Numbered from the stretch's first letter, positions 1 through 11,293 are shown. The stretch is 64,000 bases of DNA from Amborella trichopoda (GCF_000471905.2 NW_006497672.1:2607676-2671675), one strand, 5' to 3'. Program-made: numbers and translations. Notes: generated by a model from the sequence alone, not told the origin.

Positions 1-364
1 ATAAAACGTTTCATGTTCTCATTGGGGCGCACCTACAAAAAATATTTAAAATAATTTTTTGATAAAATATAATGACCAAAATATCCCTGGAAGCTTTTAG
101 GGGTATTTTGGCTATTTTATTTAATAAAAATATTTTTTTATATTTTTCACTAGTGAGAGTTAAATAGAGGAATGTACCTCCAAAATTTGGTGCCCAAATA
201 GCTTATAGAAAAACAATTAAAAAAAAAATCGTGTAGAGACGTGACATTGTGATTTAGCCTTCCATGCAGAATTAAGCAGTTGGATAAGAGGGAAGATAGA
301 ACTTCTATGCTATAAAGGAAGGATAAAAAGCTTGTCCTAAGCAAAATATTTCAAAACGATGTTA

Positions 365-600
365 AAAAAATAAACTTGTGACAAGGTATTTTTGAAATAA
401 TCCAAAAGAGATAAAAAATATAAAAATAATTCTTTATGGCCAAAACACTTTCCAATATTTTTTAAAATGATAAAAAAATATATTTCAAATATATTTATTA
501 TTTTTTAAATTTTATTATTGTTTAAATTTTTTTATTATTTTTAACATCCTCGAGTTGGACACCCAACTTGAGACAACTCAAGCTCGACAAAAGCTAGTCA
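365..600 (+). repeat. Dispersed repeat, copy A
   Basis: This segment matches 13865-14105 in order. Both have a 'cttgtgac...ggtattt' block, an A/T-rich stretch with 'aatataaaaataa', and then a more GC-rich block with 'aagct(c/t)gac' and 'acttgag/acttagg' words. The match is imperfect, as expected of an old transposon fragment. The family is not recognised. Confidence 0.5.
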
Positions 601-892
601 GCCACTTTTTCAATCACCGGCCCAAATAGGAAACTAAAAGGCATAAATTTCTTCATTTTTTTGGATTTTTATAATTTCTTTTGAAAATGGTTTTAACGTC
701 TCCAGCTTGAGCACCAAACTCGGGATCCTGGGTAATCGAATAATGCTTTCTCTTCAAAACGTGGAAGAAAATAAGGGCTTTTCAGTCATTTCAATGAAGT
801 AAAAAAATAGGATAGCCTCCTCAGTTAAAATAAAACCTAAGGAAAAAGATTTTCTTATATAAGGATGCAACCTTATAATGTAGAACTACGCA

Positions 893-1600
893 CCTCAAAA
901 ATCTATCGGAAAAAGGCCGTTTTAATATTGGAAAACTCTTTGATTGATCATTTCGACATCGAAATGTATGATCATGAAAAATAAAAAGATTTCAAGTCTT
1001 AGAAATAATACACTTTATAACATATTATCTACACTGTCCATTTTCAAGATTTTCATATGTTTATAGATCTACTTGATTTTAACCATTTTTTAAATTTAAA
1101 ATTTTATAATTAAATACAAAAATAGATTTTGAGATAATCCTAAGAGCATTTTACATCAAAATTATATAACTTGACAAAATTTGAAGGTGCACCTTACCTC
1201 TACACACAGGATGCATCCGTATGCTAACTGCACCCAAAAACTAAAGAAAAAAGTTTATACAGATGCTCAAAACAATCAAATTTGAACCTACCTCAAAAAT
1301 TTCATTAGAAAAGGTTGTTTTGATGCTCAAACATTTTCAAATTGATCATCTCGATATCAAGATGCATAGACATGAAAACAAAATCGATTTCAAGTTTTAG
1401 AAATAGTGAATTTTGTAGCATATTTTTGAACCGTCAAATTTTCAGATTTTAAGTTTTCATAGATCTATCGATCTACACTATTTTTGAAACTTTAAAATTT
1501 ATAAATAAAAATAAAACTAAAAATATATTTTAAGGTTATCACAAAGATTTTTAATATTGAAATCACATTTTTCGACTACTTGGAAGTAGGCTCTAGTTTG
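893..1600 (+). repeat. Two degenerate copies of a ~400-bp repeat
   Basis: Blocks starting near 893 and 1296 share the same series of words: 'ctcaaaaat', 'ttgatcat(t/c)tcga', 'catgaaaa', 'tttcaagt(c/t)ttagaaata' and 'atagatcta'. A third, more diverged copy lies at about 17430-17660, with 'attgatcgtctcgacctcgag' and 'tttcaagattttcaagtg'. This is probably an old transposable element or a local duplication. No coding capacity is seen. Confidence 0.55.
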
Positions 1601-2869
1601 ATTGTTTAGAGCCAAGGATCAATGCAAACCGTACCCCTAAAAGGATTTATGGAAATTTTTTTTATTAAAGTCCCCAAATTGGATGTTCTCCTACCATATT
1701 CTTTTGAAAAGTCTCTTTCAACTATTATCCGATTTTTTTTTTTTTACTTACTTATAATGTATTTTTCAATTATATTTACAATGAAAATGTATTTGTTAAT
1801 GACTCCTATAAAACTCAAAATAAACATTCAAATTTCTCCATTTTTTTCCCCTTTTTTGGTCCATCTAAGCCTACCTTCTATTGTTATTCATCTTGCTCTT
1901 TCTTTCTCCAAACAAATAAATGGATTTGTTGGTTTTTCTCTCTAGAAATATAAATAGATTTGTTATTTTCTTTGTCTAATGCTCTCTCTCTCTGGAAGCA
2001 TAAATAGATTTGTTGGTTTTTCTTTCTAAAAATATAAATGGGTTTATTGGTTTCCCTCTCCCCATTATGTCGCTAGAGATAAAATAATTCATTTATATTT
2101 CTAGAGAAAAATGAAAGAAAGAGATAGAAAAACAAGAGCAATTTCATCATAAATAAATATGAAAAGTACTTTGGGTTGGTGAAAAAAATGTACGTTGAAA
2201 TAATGGGTATGAGAGACTTTTCAATATGACAGGTATTATATGGATTTTCTCATTATATAATGTTTACTCATCTGTCAAATAAGGGTGAATGTAAAGTAGT
2301 TATCTCTCAAGTATTTTTAATAAATTTTGCTAAAAATTAAAAGAAAAAGAATAAATCCTTTTTGGTTTTTCACCGTGTTCACTGGCAATAATCACTTAGG
2401 TTAATGATGAAATGAAAATGGATACCTAGTGGGTCCAAAAGCAAGGCAATTTTGTCCTGCGTTGGGGATGATCCTGTTTATTGAAAACTATTTTTGGATC
2501 TCAAAGAGGGCCGGATTTGGACCAGAACCTACCACTACGTCCTTTACTTTATTCTTAATTATTACTATTATTGTTGCTTTTATTTTTTTGTGGAACTTAT
2601 TTATTGACAGGAGAAACCATTTGTCTTAATACTCCACTCAGTAAGTTGGCTGGTATCTCCCTTGTCCAGTCCTCTTGAAGAAGGTGGAGATAATCTGGGT
2701 ACTAATTCCCGCTGTGTGCTCAGAATGAGTGATTTAGAGGGTTTATTTTTCTTAGAGATATTGTACTTTTAACGGCTTCTTAAGAAAAAAATATCATATA
2801 TTTTGGTTTTTGATTTTGTGCATCCTTTTTTGCGTGGTGTTTTCTAATAGGGAAAACGACTAGTTTAAC

Positions 2870-3185
2870 TTTTCCTATCTAGGGCTGGCCCTAGTCCCCA
2901 TAGGACTGGTCCAAGCCTGGCCCGTCTCTGACTGGGCCAAAGAGGCTTTGGCTTAAGCCCGACCTTGGCCCTATCAGAACTGGTTTGGATGGGGCTGAGC
3001 CAAGTGAAATCTATAAAAATAGAAGGAAAAAAAGAAAAAGAAAAAGAGGACTGGGCTGAGCTGGCCAAACAGGGCTGCTCTTGGCCCCAGGCTCTACTTA
3101 GCCCTACCCTCGGGTTGTGGTTGCCCAGCTCTCGGGCCATGATTTGTGGTCTAAGCCCTAGAATTTTAAGTCCGGACTAGCAGGG
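2870..3185. repeat. GC-rich dispersed repeat, copy A
   Basis: This is a GC-rich island in AT-rich surroundings with many 'ggccc/gggcc' words and 'gctggccaaacagg'. A shorter related block lies at about 4905-4995 ('gctggccaggccaaacagg'). Both also contain a nearby run of A and G. It is likely a transposon fragment. The open frames across it on both strands look like by-products of GC content. Confidence 0.4.
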
Positions 3186-4111
3186 CCACCCTGCCCATTG
3201 CCGCCGTTATTCCTGTTAAAAAGAGCCAAATTTGTTGGTTTTGTTTTTTTTGGATGTGCATTGCTGTGCTTCAATGTGAAAACACTCTTTAACTTCAAAA
3301 AATTCAAGGAGGGACTAAATATAAACAGATATAAATATTAGAGTGGGGATACTATGACCAAAACCCACAATAGTCCTCAATTACCTCATTTGTAATCCTT
3401 CACAAACACAAGCTTACATAGATAAACACCAACTCTTTTGTACACCACTTCATTGGATTCACTAGTGCTTATTTATGGGCTTTACAAACAGTTTAAAAAC
3501 CAACCTCACTACTTGTTACATGACTCCCTTTAAACATAACTTCCCATTTAAGATCCCACATACATTTGGAGAGAGAGAAGATGATAATTACTACCACAAA
3601 CTTATAACTACCAATATAACTCCACTTAGAGAGAAAATAAAAAATATTCATAAACCTTTCACCCGACTCCAACTTCCTAAAAATTTGCATCAATCTTCAA
3701 GCAAAACTGGCATAATAGGCCAAATGTGCTAAGAAGTAAGTTCATTTCCACCATTTCCACGATAGCCGAATTCTAGTCAGCTGGGGAAGAGAAGGGCCTA
3801 TAATTTAAAATGAAGAGAATTTGTTTTTCCACTGAAAAAAGGAAAAAAAAAAGAAAAAAAGAAAAAAAAAAAGAAAGAAAACAGATAGAGAGAGAACCAA
3901 GAAGCAAAGAGGAGAGAGAAAAAAGTGGGTTTAGAGGAAAGGATCGAAAAATACAACATGAAAATGGCTTTGCTAGAAGGGAAAAGGAGAAGCTCTTAGC
4001 ATCATAATTCAAGGCTAAAAGAGAGAGATTATAGTTAATTCCAATGCCATGAGTCAAAGGAAAAAAAGAACCAATAGAAGTAGAGCGGGAAAAATAATTC
4101 TCTTTTTCAAA
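3186..4111. other. Intergenic, purine-rich tract near 3835-3950
   Basis: No gene is recognised. The segment 3835-3950 is almost pure A and G on the plus strand, which creates a lysine/glutamate-rich open frame that I regard as low-complexity. Confidence 0.5.
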
Positions 4112-4353
4112 AACCTTGGCAGTAATTGTGTCGTTGAAGGTGACTCCCTAAATGTAATTGGTTGGTGTAAGAAGGATAGGCGTGTTTGGTGGAAACTTCG
4201 TTCTATTTGGCTGGAAATTATTGACATCTTAGCCACCCTTTCGATTTCCTTTTATCATGTCTATCAGAGGCTAATGCTCTTGCCTATTTCTTGGCTAATA
4301 AAATTTTCTTAGTTTTCTTAATAAAATTTTGAAAACTTCATCCAAAAAAAAAA
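4112..4353 (+). pseudogene. LINE (L1-type) 3' end: RNase H-like domain remnant with poly(A)
   Basis: Translation from 4112 gives the C-terminal RNase H-like signature of plant LINE ORF2 proteins: a V-x-E-G-D-S-L-N-V block, then S-F-Y-H-V-Y. A one-base frameshift at 4265-4267 moves the rest (E-A-N-A-L-A-x-F-L-A) into the next frame, which ends in a stop at 4330-4332. A run of ten A residues follows at 4344-4353, about where a LINE 3' tail should be. The element is heavily 5'-truncated, with no reverse transcriptase or endonuclease left, so it is dead. This H-V-Y-R-E-A-N-A-L-A style motif also occurs in free-standing RNase H-like domains, so a gene fragment is possible. The poly(A) run favours a LINE. 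Confidence 0.6.
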
Positions 4354-4516
4354 TTTCTCCTTTTCAAGCAATTGGTTTTTTGCTAAATCAAAGAAAAGAA
4401 GGCAAAACAAATGAAAGTGGGTTTTCTTGCAAGTGAGATATAAAGTAAGGTGTCTAACGCAAGAGAAAGAGGGAGAGTTGATCATGAGATCTCACGGTGC
4501 TATTAAGAATTTGATG

Positions 4517-4640
4517 AGAGATGTTACATATTATTTTAAATTAATTTTATATAAATATAATAGTATAGATAATTAATTAGAGATGTTACATATTATTTTA
4601 AATTAAATTTATGTAAATATAATAGTATAGATAATTATTT
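4517..4640 (+). repeat. 62-bp tandem duplication
   Basis: Two adjacent copies of an AT-rich unit start with 'agagatgttacatattatt' at 4517 and 4579 (period 62) and end with 'atagataatta'. The copies differ at only a few bases. It is non-coding. Confidence 0.8.
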
Positions 4641-4904
4641 ATTTTCTAAAATGGTTTTTAGTTCATCTGTTTTATCTTTTCCCTCCCTTTTGCTTTCATT
4701 CTTGAGGTCACATGAAGAGGATTGGTAAATTTGGGGCGCCGATGAGGCTCTAATCACCTTGATGTTTTACTCCGCCGTGTATGGGTGTTGCATGAGGGCG
4801 CCATGCGCATTCAAGAAGAGGATTTTGGTGGCTTGTGTAGGGTGGCAACGGACCGTGCCAAAAACAAAAGAAGAGGAAAAAAAAGAAAAAAAAGAAAATA
4901 GAGA

Positions 4905-4995
4905 GAGCTGGCCAGGCCAAACAGGACTAGCACGGGCCACAGCCGAGGTCAAAAGTGCCGGGGCAGTCCAGCCCATTGCTAGCCCTGGGTTTATA
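4905..4995. repeat. GC-rich dispersed repeat, copy B
   Basis: This short GC-rich block is related to 2870-3185 by shared 'gctggcc' and 'aaacagg' words. Nothing coding is supported in it. Confidence 0.35.
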
Positions 4996-5350
4996 GGTGT
5001 AAAGAGTCGTAAAAACATTTTCTTCTTGTACACCTCGAAGAGGGACATCCATAGTCCAAAGTCAAAATTTCACAAGTCTAATGTCTTCAAAGAAAACGTC
5101 TTTGAAGTTCAAATTTCTTAAGAGGACCCGGTTTCTATGAGGCCAAGCCTGCATAATAAAAATGTGGGCATCTTAATAAATTTATTTTTGAGATGAATTG
5201 TAAGACTTAATTTTTAAGGACATATAATCTCTAACATGGAGATTACGAATCTAAAAAAACTAAATAAATTTTAAAAACTAAAAATAATAATTCTAGTAAG
5301 AAAACATTTGGACCCTTAGTTTCCAGTGCTTTTTAATGGAACACTTACTT

Positions 5351-5373
5351 GCATCCATCTTTAAGATGGATGC
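5351..5373. repeat. Perfect 11-bp inverted repeat, 1-base spacer
   Basis: The arms 'gcatccatctt' and 'aagatggatgc' surround one T. No terminator or gene context explains it. Confidence 0.6.
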
Positions 5374-5630
5374 TTTACACTTTCTAGACCGCATATGTAG
5401 AAATGCGGTTCACTTGCATGAAACAATTTTGGGAAAATCACATAAATATCCAAAGACTACACTTTTTATGCAACTTACCCCCAACCTAGCTTTATCTCTA
5501 ACTTTTTTTTCCAAAACAAACTTTCCATGCAAATATGCCCCCAAGGGAAAAAGTTCATTTTTTTAGACAGAAATACCCTTCCTGTACACAAAAATCATTT
5601 GAGTAGATTTGATGTTGACTTTTGGACCCA

Positions 5631-5818
5631 GTAGCCCATTGCCGGAGCGCACCATCACATTGTCGGAGCGCACAAGTGTAGCCCATTGCCGGAGCGCACC
5701 ATCACGTTGTCGGAGCGGACAAGTGTAGCCCATTGCCGGAGTGCACCATCACATTGTCGGAGCGCACAAGTGTAGCCCATTGCCGGAGCGCACCATCACA
5801 TTATCGGAGCGCACAAGT
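5631..5818 (+). repeat. 47-bp x 4 minisatellite
   Basis: Four exact-length 47-bp units start at 5631, 5678, 5725 and 5772. Each opens with 'gtagcccattgccggagcgc' and contains a second, internal 'gtcggagcgcac' half-unit. The units differ by single bases. The array ends in 'gtcggaccgcc' and passes into a more decayed array. Confidence 0.9.
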
Positions 5819-5884
5819 GTCGGACCGCCTTAAGATAACTACCAAACCGAAACTGAGTACTATGGGACCGCCATTTACATATTG

Positions 5885-6095
5885 CTAGAGCCCTGGAATC
5901 AAGTAACAGTTGGGCCGCCCTTTGCAACTGCCGAACTGTCCTTTGCAACTGCTAGACTGTCCTTTGCAACTGCCGGACTGTATTTTACATAGTGCCAGAG
6001 CACTATTGCCGGACCGCACCTTACACAGTGCTAAAGCCCTACTGTCGGACTCCGCTTTACTGCCGGAGCTCTACTGCCATACCATACCAAGTAAG
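5885..6095 (+). repeat. Degenerate ~21-bp repeats next to the minisatellite
   Basis: Variants of 'actgccggactgtcctttgca' follow one another with growing divergence and are probably derived from the same 'gccgga' core as the 47-bp units. They keep a leucine/proline-rich frame open at 5910-6104, which I do not regard as a gene. Confidence 0.55.
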
Positions 6096-6254
6096 GGACG
6101 ATAGTTTAGGCATTTTTTTTTATTTTTTATTTGGTTCGAGGATAATTGTATAAAAAGTGTATTTTGGAGAAAAAAATGAGAAAAAAAATTAGGTTGGGAT
6201 AAGTTTTATAGAAAGTGTAATCTTGAGACTTTTTTATAATTTTCCCAACAATTT

Positions 6255-6740
6255 TCCTCTTAAAAAGCCCTAAGTAACTTATTCACTGTGGGATACGTTG
6301 GTGTTATCAATTTTAGGGAGAAAGTCCACATGGGCGATTTTTCCTTTTTTTTTTTTTTTGTAATAACATTTTCCCCCTTATTTATTAGGGAATCTTCACA
6401 CTATTCAGTGCAATATGTTAGTTATGACTTTATATTTTAGGTAGAGAGTAAACCAAATAGTGCCAAAAGAAACACTACGTTAGGGCCAATTGTGAGCCCA
6501 AAAATACGCTACATAAGGGCAGTATTGTCCCCAAAGTTTATTGAAATCATTGGATATCTGATGTCATCAAAGAAAAATCTGTACTTTTTTTTTTTCTTAA
6601 AAAGCCCTAAGGTAAGTAGTTCAGCATTGGATACTTTCGTGTTTTCGATTTCTATGGGATATGTGGGCTTGCACAATCATATTTTTCTCAACAAATTTAT
6701 TAAGTAATCTTCACATGATTCTGTGTCTATTGCTAGTTCA
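6255..6740 (+). repeat. Direct repeat pair, ~342 bp apart
   Basis: The blocks beginning 'aaaaagccctaagtaa' (about 6257) and 'aaaaagccctaaggtaa' (about 6599) share the further words 'ttggatac/tgggatac', 'gtgtt(a/t)tc', and later 'aa(t)tcttcaca...attc(a/t)gtg'. This looks like an old duplication or two ends of a decayed element. Confidence 0.45.
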
Positions 6741-7620
6741 TCTAAATCCAAGCGTATTTCTCAAATCCAAGACAAATTAAATTTGAAACAAGCGACCCTC
6801 CAAATTGAATTTGACCCTACTGAATATTCCAATAACACCACTTTATGTCTTATATATAGGGTAAAACTAAAGAAAAATATTTGGTGTTCTTGTGGGATCA
6901 AATTGTACAGACGTGAATTGATTTGAGCGCAGGAATTTCACTTCAAAATTGACCATGGACCATCTATTGATTGATGATAAAATCCAGAGTCGTGAAAATT
7001 TCCTATTTTTCGTGGGACCCTTTTGATATTGATTGCATGTTTAACCAAAGTAAAGAGACAAATTTTCAGGTAATCAAACCTCCCAAAGTGCGTGTTTTAT
7101 ATGACGGAGCAGACCAAATGCACAGTTGCTCCCATGGGATTACCGCTGAAAACAAAGGAAAATAAAAATGGAAAAAAGGCCAAAACATTTCCTACTCCGG
7201 TAGGTATTTATCCATTTACTCCCTCGGGTGTTTCTTTAAGACCGTGGGGTGTAATCTCTAAGAAAAATAATAACTCAAGGACCTGCCCAATTTTTATACT
7301 CAAAATTCAATTTTTTCTTTTCTAAATAGATGTTTTAACCAAGGGAGTAGACGTATAGTATGGTCCCAGAAGAGGCATAGCATAAGTGCTCAATAAAAAA
7401 AAAAAATCTACATAAGTGCGCAGCTGTCAAACATTGAAGACGCGATCGTCGCTTGCTTTTCTTGGGTTTCTAAAGAGGGCACGCGGGGCTGATTTGTAAT
7501 ACGAAAGGGCGCGTCTCTGTCAGATAAGTTGGGGGCTTTTAAGTCCAATTCTTTCTTAAAATGGTTTGAACAGAGAAAGGGAGTCTTCCTTTTTTTTTTT
7601 CGATCAAACACCCCCCTTCC
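6741..7620. other. Upstream flank of the CRF gene
   Basis: No coding region is seen. Base composition shifts from AT-rich to mixed towards 7430-7620, as expected at a plant promoter. I could not assign specific transcription-factor sites with confidence. Confidence 0.4.
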
Positions 7621-7621
7621 C

Positions 7622-7630
7622 TATAAAAAG
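7622..7630 (+). promoter_or_regulatory. TATA box of the CRF gene
   Basis: The sequence 'tataaaaag' lies directly upstream of a G run and a pyrimidine-rich start region. That would put the transcription start at roughly 7650-7660. It is 195 bases upstream of the predicted leader intron, and no ATG occurs between about 7655 and the intron donor. Confidence 0.65.
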
Positions 7631-7824
7631 GGGGGGCAAACTCGCGGCTGTCACTTCTCCGGCCTCTTCGCCTGTCTTTTTCATCGCCGGAATATCAAGT
7701 CTTTTCCTGTGTCTCTGTGAAATCACCAGAATAGCAAGTGTTTTCCGGTCATTCTCATAGAAGCTTGTTGCTTTTATTACTGGAAAGTTTCAGCTTCTCA
7801 CGTGGAGGCACAGTCACTTAAAAG

Positions 7825-7914
7825 GTGAGTATAAGGATTCTGCGAATAAGGTCTTCTTCGTCCATTTATGGTAGGGTTTCTTTTCATTCTTAATGTTTTT
7901 GGATGCATTTACAG
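7825..7914 (+). other. 5'-UTR intron of the CRF gene (90 nt)
   Basis: The donor is AG|GTGAGT, a perfect plant consensus (exon ends at 7824). The acceptor is TTTACAG|GAAG (exon resumes at 7915) after a T-rich tract. A 'tcttaat' branch-point candidate lies about 24 nt before the acceptor. Splicing removes the in-frame ATG at 7893, which is the main reason for choosing 7929 as the start codon. Transcript data would settle this. Confidence 0.65.
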
Positions 7915-7920
7915 GAAGAA

Positions 7921-7929
7921 ATGAGATAA
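7921..7929 (+). promoter_or_regulatory. Two-codon upstream ORF overlapping the main start
   Basis: After splicing, the first ATG of the leader is in ATGAGATAATGG. This is Met-Arg-stop, and the last base of its TAA is the first base of the main ATG. The uORF start has G at -3 and A at +4. The main start has A at -3 and G at +4, a stronger context. No other ATG is seen in the predicted leader. Confidence 0.55.
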
Positions 7930-8918
7930 TGGATTTCTTATCATTTCCACCTATCAAATTTTCTGAGCACCGCCAGTCCGTCAACAAGCTTTACCCGTCC
8001 ATTCGGAAGCCCCGACCCTTTTCCGGCAAGGGTAACGAACCAGATAACTCCTCGCCGAAACTCGTGAGAGTCTCAGTCACTGACGCGGACGCCACAGATT
8101 CCTCAAGCGATGAAGAGGACAACTCTTCCTCCTGCTCCTATTCCACTGGCTTTAGCAGGCAACGCGTGAAGCGCTATGTCCACGAGATCAATATACAGCT
8201 GTGTTCTAGAGAAGGAGCCGGCTCTGCCGACGTCAAAACTCGCCGGAGAACGGCACGGAAGAGTGGCTTTCCGGCGATCCAGAGGCGGAGCGTTGGTAAG
8301 AAATTTCGGGGAGTGAGGCAGAGACCTTGGGGCAAGTGGGCTGCCGAGATACGCGACCCGGCTCGGCGCGTGCGCCTCTGGCTCGGCACATACGACACCG
8401 CCGAGGAAGCTGCCAAAGTGTACGACAACGCCGCTATCCAACTACGCGGGCCCGGTGCTCCGACCAACTTCTCGCCGCCGCCGGCTGATATTCCGGCCAC
8501 AAACTCTCCGGAAACTCACGATTTGCCTGCCAAAAATGCGCCGGAATATACCGCCTCGAGCTACGACTCCGGCGAGGAGACCCCAAACCTGTCATCTCCA
8601 ACTTCGGTGCTCAGATACGGTATGGATGCATCTGAGCCGTTGAAGCTGGTGGAAGGTGGGTTTCCAGAGCCTTCCCCATTTTCTCCGGAAAAGCTTCCAT
8701 TTTTCCCTGATGACCTGGAGTTCTCGCCGGAATATTTGCCGGATTTATGGCCAGAAGACTTCGAAGAGTTCCTGGTGGACGATTTTTTGGCGGATTTTGG
8801 GGACAGAAGGGTTTTGGAGCGGTCGCCGATTTGGTCCGATTTGGAAGACGAGAAGTTGGAAGTGGCCGACTTTTTCTACGACGCTGACCTTTCTTCAACT
8901 GCCATTTCGCCCGTTTAA
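7929..8918 (+). CDS. Cytokinin response factor (AP2/ERF group VI transcription factor)
   Basis: This is a single-exon gene of 329 codons. Residues about 42-95 form the CRF domain, with the acidic/serine block [13 protein letters not shown] (51-63) and R-V-K-R-Y-V (79-84). Residues about 124-181 are one AP2/ERF DNA-binding domain with [18 protein letters not shown], carrying the Ala and Asp that mark the ERF subfamily. A basic patch at 103-111 could serve as a nuclear signal. The motif SPTSVL at 223-228 is the putative MAP-kinase site typical of this clade. The C-terminal third is acidic, with repeated D/E-F and P-E, and is a likely activation region. Known family members act in the nucleus, bind GCC-box-like DNA, and respond to cytokinin and stress beside type-B response regulators. 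An alternative in-frame ATG at 7893 lies inside the predicted intron and would add 12 unrelated residues. The gene is much more GC-rich than its flanks. The clade is clear; the exact orthologue is not. Confidence 0.95.
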   Translation: MDFLSFPPIKFSEHRQSVNKLYPSIRKPRPFSGKGNEPDNSSPKLVRVSVTDADATDSSSDEEDNSSSCSYSTGFSRQRVKRYVHEINIQLCSREGAGSADVKTRRRTARKSGFPAIQRRSVGKKFRGVRQRPWGKWAAEIRDPARRVRLWLGTYDTAEEAAKVYDNAAIQLRGPGAPTNFSPPPADIPATNSPETHDLPAKNAPEYTASSYDSGEETPNLSSPTSVLRYGMDASEPLKLVEGGFPEPSPFSPEKLPFFPDDLEFSPEYLPDLWPEDFEEFLVDDFLADFGDRRVLERSPIWSDLEDEKLEVADFFYDADLSSTAISPV

Positions 8919-9629
8919 TTAAGAGCGCGATGTAACGCTCCCTCGGGAGCATACTATACATTTATTTCCCTTTCTTTTTTACCTTGGGCGCTGGCCTACT
9001 GCTGACTGGATTAAGCGGCAGAATTTTGTGGCGTCCCAACCAATAGATGGAGAGAAGTGAGACAAGGTTTTTTTATTTTTTATTTTTTTACCCTTTTTTG
9101 TTGGAATTGAATTTTTTTTTTTTTTCTTTTTTCCTCCGCACGCTAAAGGCGTGTTGAGTTTGAAAAGTTGGAATTCTTAACTTGTATCTACATTTTGGCG
9201 CGTGCAAGAAAAAGATATGGTTGAAATTATTTCGATAGAATTTATTTTATTTTCCGATAATGGTGTCATTTATTTATTTACTTCCTTGCATATTTTACTT
9301 TCATGAATATAAAATTGGCCCCTTTACATTTACTTCAATTGTTTCATTTGCTTATTCTCCGAATTTTTTTATTTTTTTGGAACTTTGTGTCTATTAAATA
9401 TAAATAACACACTTACAACCATCTATTTTGAAATTTAAAGGACGAGAATGATTATGCCTGTCTTGTACACAAAATAAATGGTCTATTTATAAACAATCCA
9501 AAAAAGTATATAGAGAAGTATACAAAGAGACTATTTACTTTTAGATAGTGGTCGTGTGTGTGTCATTTTGTCATTTATTAGACTTAACGTGTAAAAAAAA
9601 ATTCTTTAACTTTATGAGGCACTCTAAAT
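8919..9629 (+). other. 3' flank of the CRF gene
   Basis: It includes the presumed 3' UTR. A short word, 'gctccctcgggagcatac', follows the stop and can fold (gctccc/gggagc). No poly(A) signal is assigned with confidence; an AATAAA at about 9472 is far from the stop. Parts of this flank recur at 16370-16760. Confidence 0.45.
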
Positions 9630-9967
9630 AATCCAATTTGACATCGCTTAGAGTAATTGTGACTTCTTTGTAATAATGGTAAATGATCTCAGAGTATCAT
9701 CATCATAAGCATATGAAAAATCTTCTAAATCCATGGAAAGTTTTGGCAAAATTTACATTGGTTGCCTACCTAACATAATCCACCTCCGTTATTTGGGCAA
9801 TCCAATTTGATATCGCTTAGAGTAGTTGTGACCTTTTTGTAATAATGGTAAATGATCTCAGAGTATCATCATCATAAGCATATGAAAAATCTTCTAAATC
9901 CATGGAAAGTTTTGGCAAAATTTACATTGGTTGCCTACCTAACATAATCCACCTCCGTTATTTGGGC
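9630..9967 (+). repeat. 169-bp tandem duplication
   Basis: Copies at 9630-9798 and 9799-9967 differ at only four bases, all transitions and all within the first ~40 bp. The remaining ~130 bp are identical. The unit begins 'aatccaatttga(c/t)atcgc' and ends 'ccgttatttgggc'. The duplication is recent compared with the repeats around it. Confidence 0.95.
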
Positions 9968-11293
9968 TTGAGACGGATTAAAGGAAAAGTCTTCACCTTA
10001 TTTAGACCAAATTAATATCACTTAGTGAAATGGTCTCAAAATATACAATCCCATATATATTCTAAAATACATGGTCAACTTAGATTTCTTTGAATTTCTT
10101 ACTCTAAATTTTTCTGCAACGAGGTGGACACACATAGTTTTTGGTGTTAAAAAACTTTACAATGACCTGAAATTCTTTCCTAATTATGAAATTTAAATCT
10201 TTAAAAATTATTATCTATAAACATTTCAAAAGATATTGAAAATCGATGGTTTAGAAAAATTCTTCCTATAAAATTTAAATATTTCAAAATGGTGCAGATT
10301 GTGCATATCTATAAACATTTGCAAAGATATTGAAAATAGATGGTTTAAGAAATTTGTTATAAAATGTACAATTTTTAAGACTTCAAAATATTTTTTTCCG
10401 TTCAAACTGCGCTTTTTTGATATACTTTTAAGATAGACTCGGCAGCCTAGGCAGATGGGCAAGCACCTAGTTCCCTACGATGTCTAAAAAATCCCTATAC
10501 TCATACATATATGAACTTTAAAATTGAAATCAAATTACTAAAAGTAAAAAATTTTTAATGTTTAAAAGATGCCCATATCATAGATTGTTCTTCGCTCGAA
10601 TAACTAACTGTTGGTTGCAAAAAGTCTTTTTTCTCACCCAATTCAAGCCACAAAAAAAAAAGGGTTGAATGCCTTACAATTTTGCCAGAAATCAAAAGGC
10701 TCTAAAAATAAATTCAATCTTAAAAGAATTTCAAAACTCTTAAAATTTTGATGTTTTTCTCACTTCGAAACAATGAAAAACATAACTAGGGTTGGAATAC
10801 TCTCCAAGAACCCTTGGTAGAGGATGTTTTTCCGCCTTCATGCTAAGGGACTCCAGGTGCCACCTAGGCCAAAGTGAAGGTAGGCACCTAGATGGCCCTC
10901 GACCACCTAAGGGGCACCTAGGCACCTCAACACTTAGGCAGCCTGTCTAGACCATTTCATTAAGGTAATGCCTTAGCTCCTAGGAGGCCGAAATTTTCGA
11001 ATACTATCTAAGATTATGCAAAGAAATCAAAGGACAGTTTCAAGTGGGCGATTTTGTCTGATGAATGGGGCTTTGGGAAACGAGGCTTCCACGTTATGAG
11101 TAAATAAAATGAAGTCTAGATGCGGTTGTATACAAATGTGTTCTCCTTCCAAGAGCCTATCTCAAAGCTAGAGTTTGGTTCTCAAACACATTTTAAGTCA
11201 CTCTAAATGTATTTTGGTAATATATCCATAATTTTTACCTTAAAAATAGCGAAGATATGATGATTTGCAAATAATTAAAACAAAAAAATAAAT
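9968..11293. other. AT-rich intergenic DNA with a 94-bp repeat pair
   Basis: No gene is recognised. Two copies of 'atctataaacattt...gatattgaaaat(c/a)gatggttta' start at 10213 and 10307 (period 94). A GC-richer block at about 10840-10985 is full of 'caccta/taggtg' words and looks like a transposon remnant. A 'cagcctaggca' word occurs near 10443. Confidence 0.5.

Larger units (their letters stand above)
1..2869. other. AT-rich intergenic stretch without genes
   Basis: No coding region with recognisable domains is visible on either strand. The short open frames, such as those near 150-344 and 1622-1945, are low-complexity and T- or A-rich. The stretch holds two families of degenerate repeats that recur elsewhere in the window and are listed separately. 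Confidence 0.6.

Noticed and set aside
5910..6104. Leu/Pro-rich open frame
   Set aside because: It is read through the degenerate 21-bp repeats.
7893..7928. ATG at 7893 as the CRF start
   Set aside because: It lies inside a well-formed 90-nt intron, and family members begin close to the residue encoded at 7929.
8103..8961. Antisense and other-frame open frames over the CRF gene
   Set aside because: They are shadows of the GC-rich coding exon; the plus-strand frame has two clear domains and they have none.
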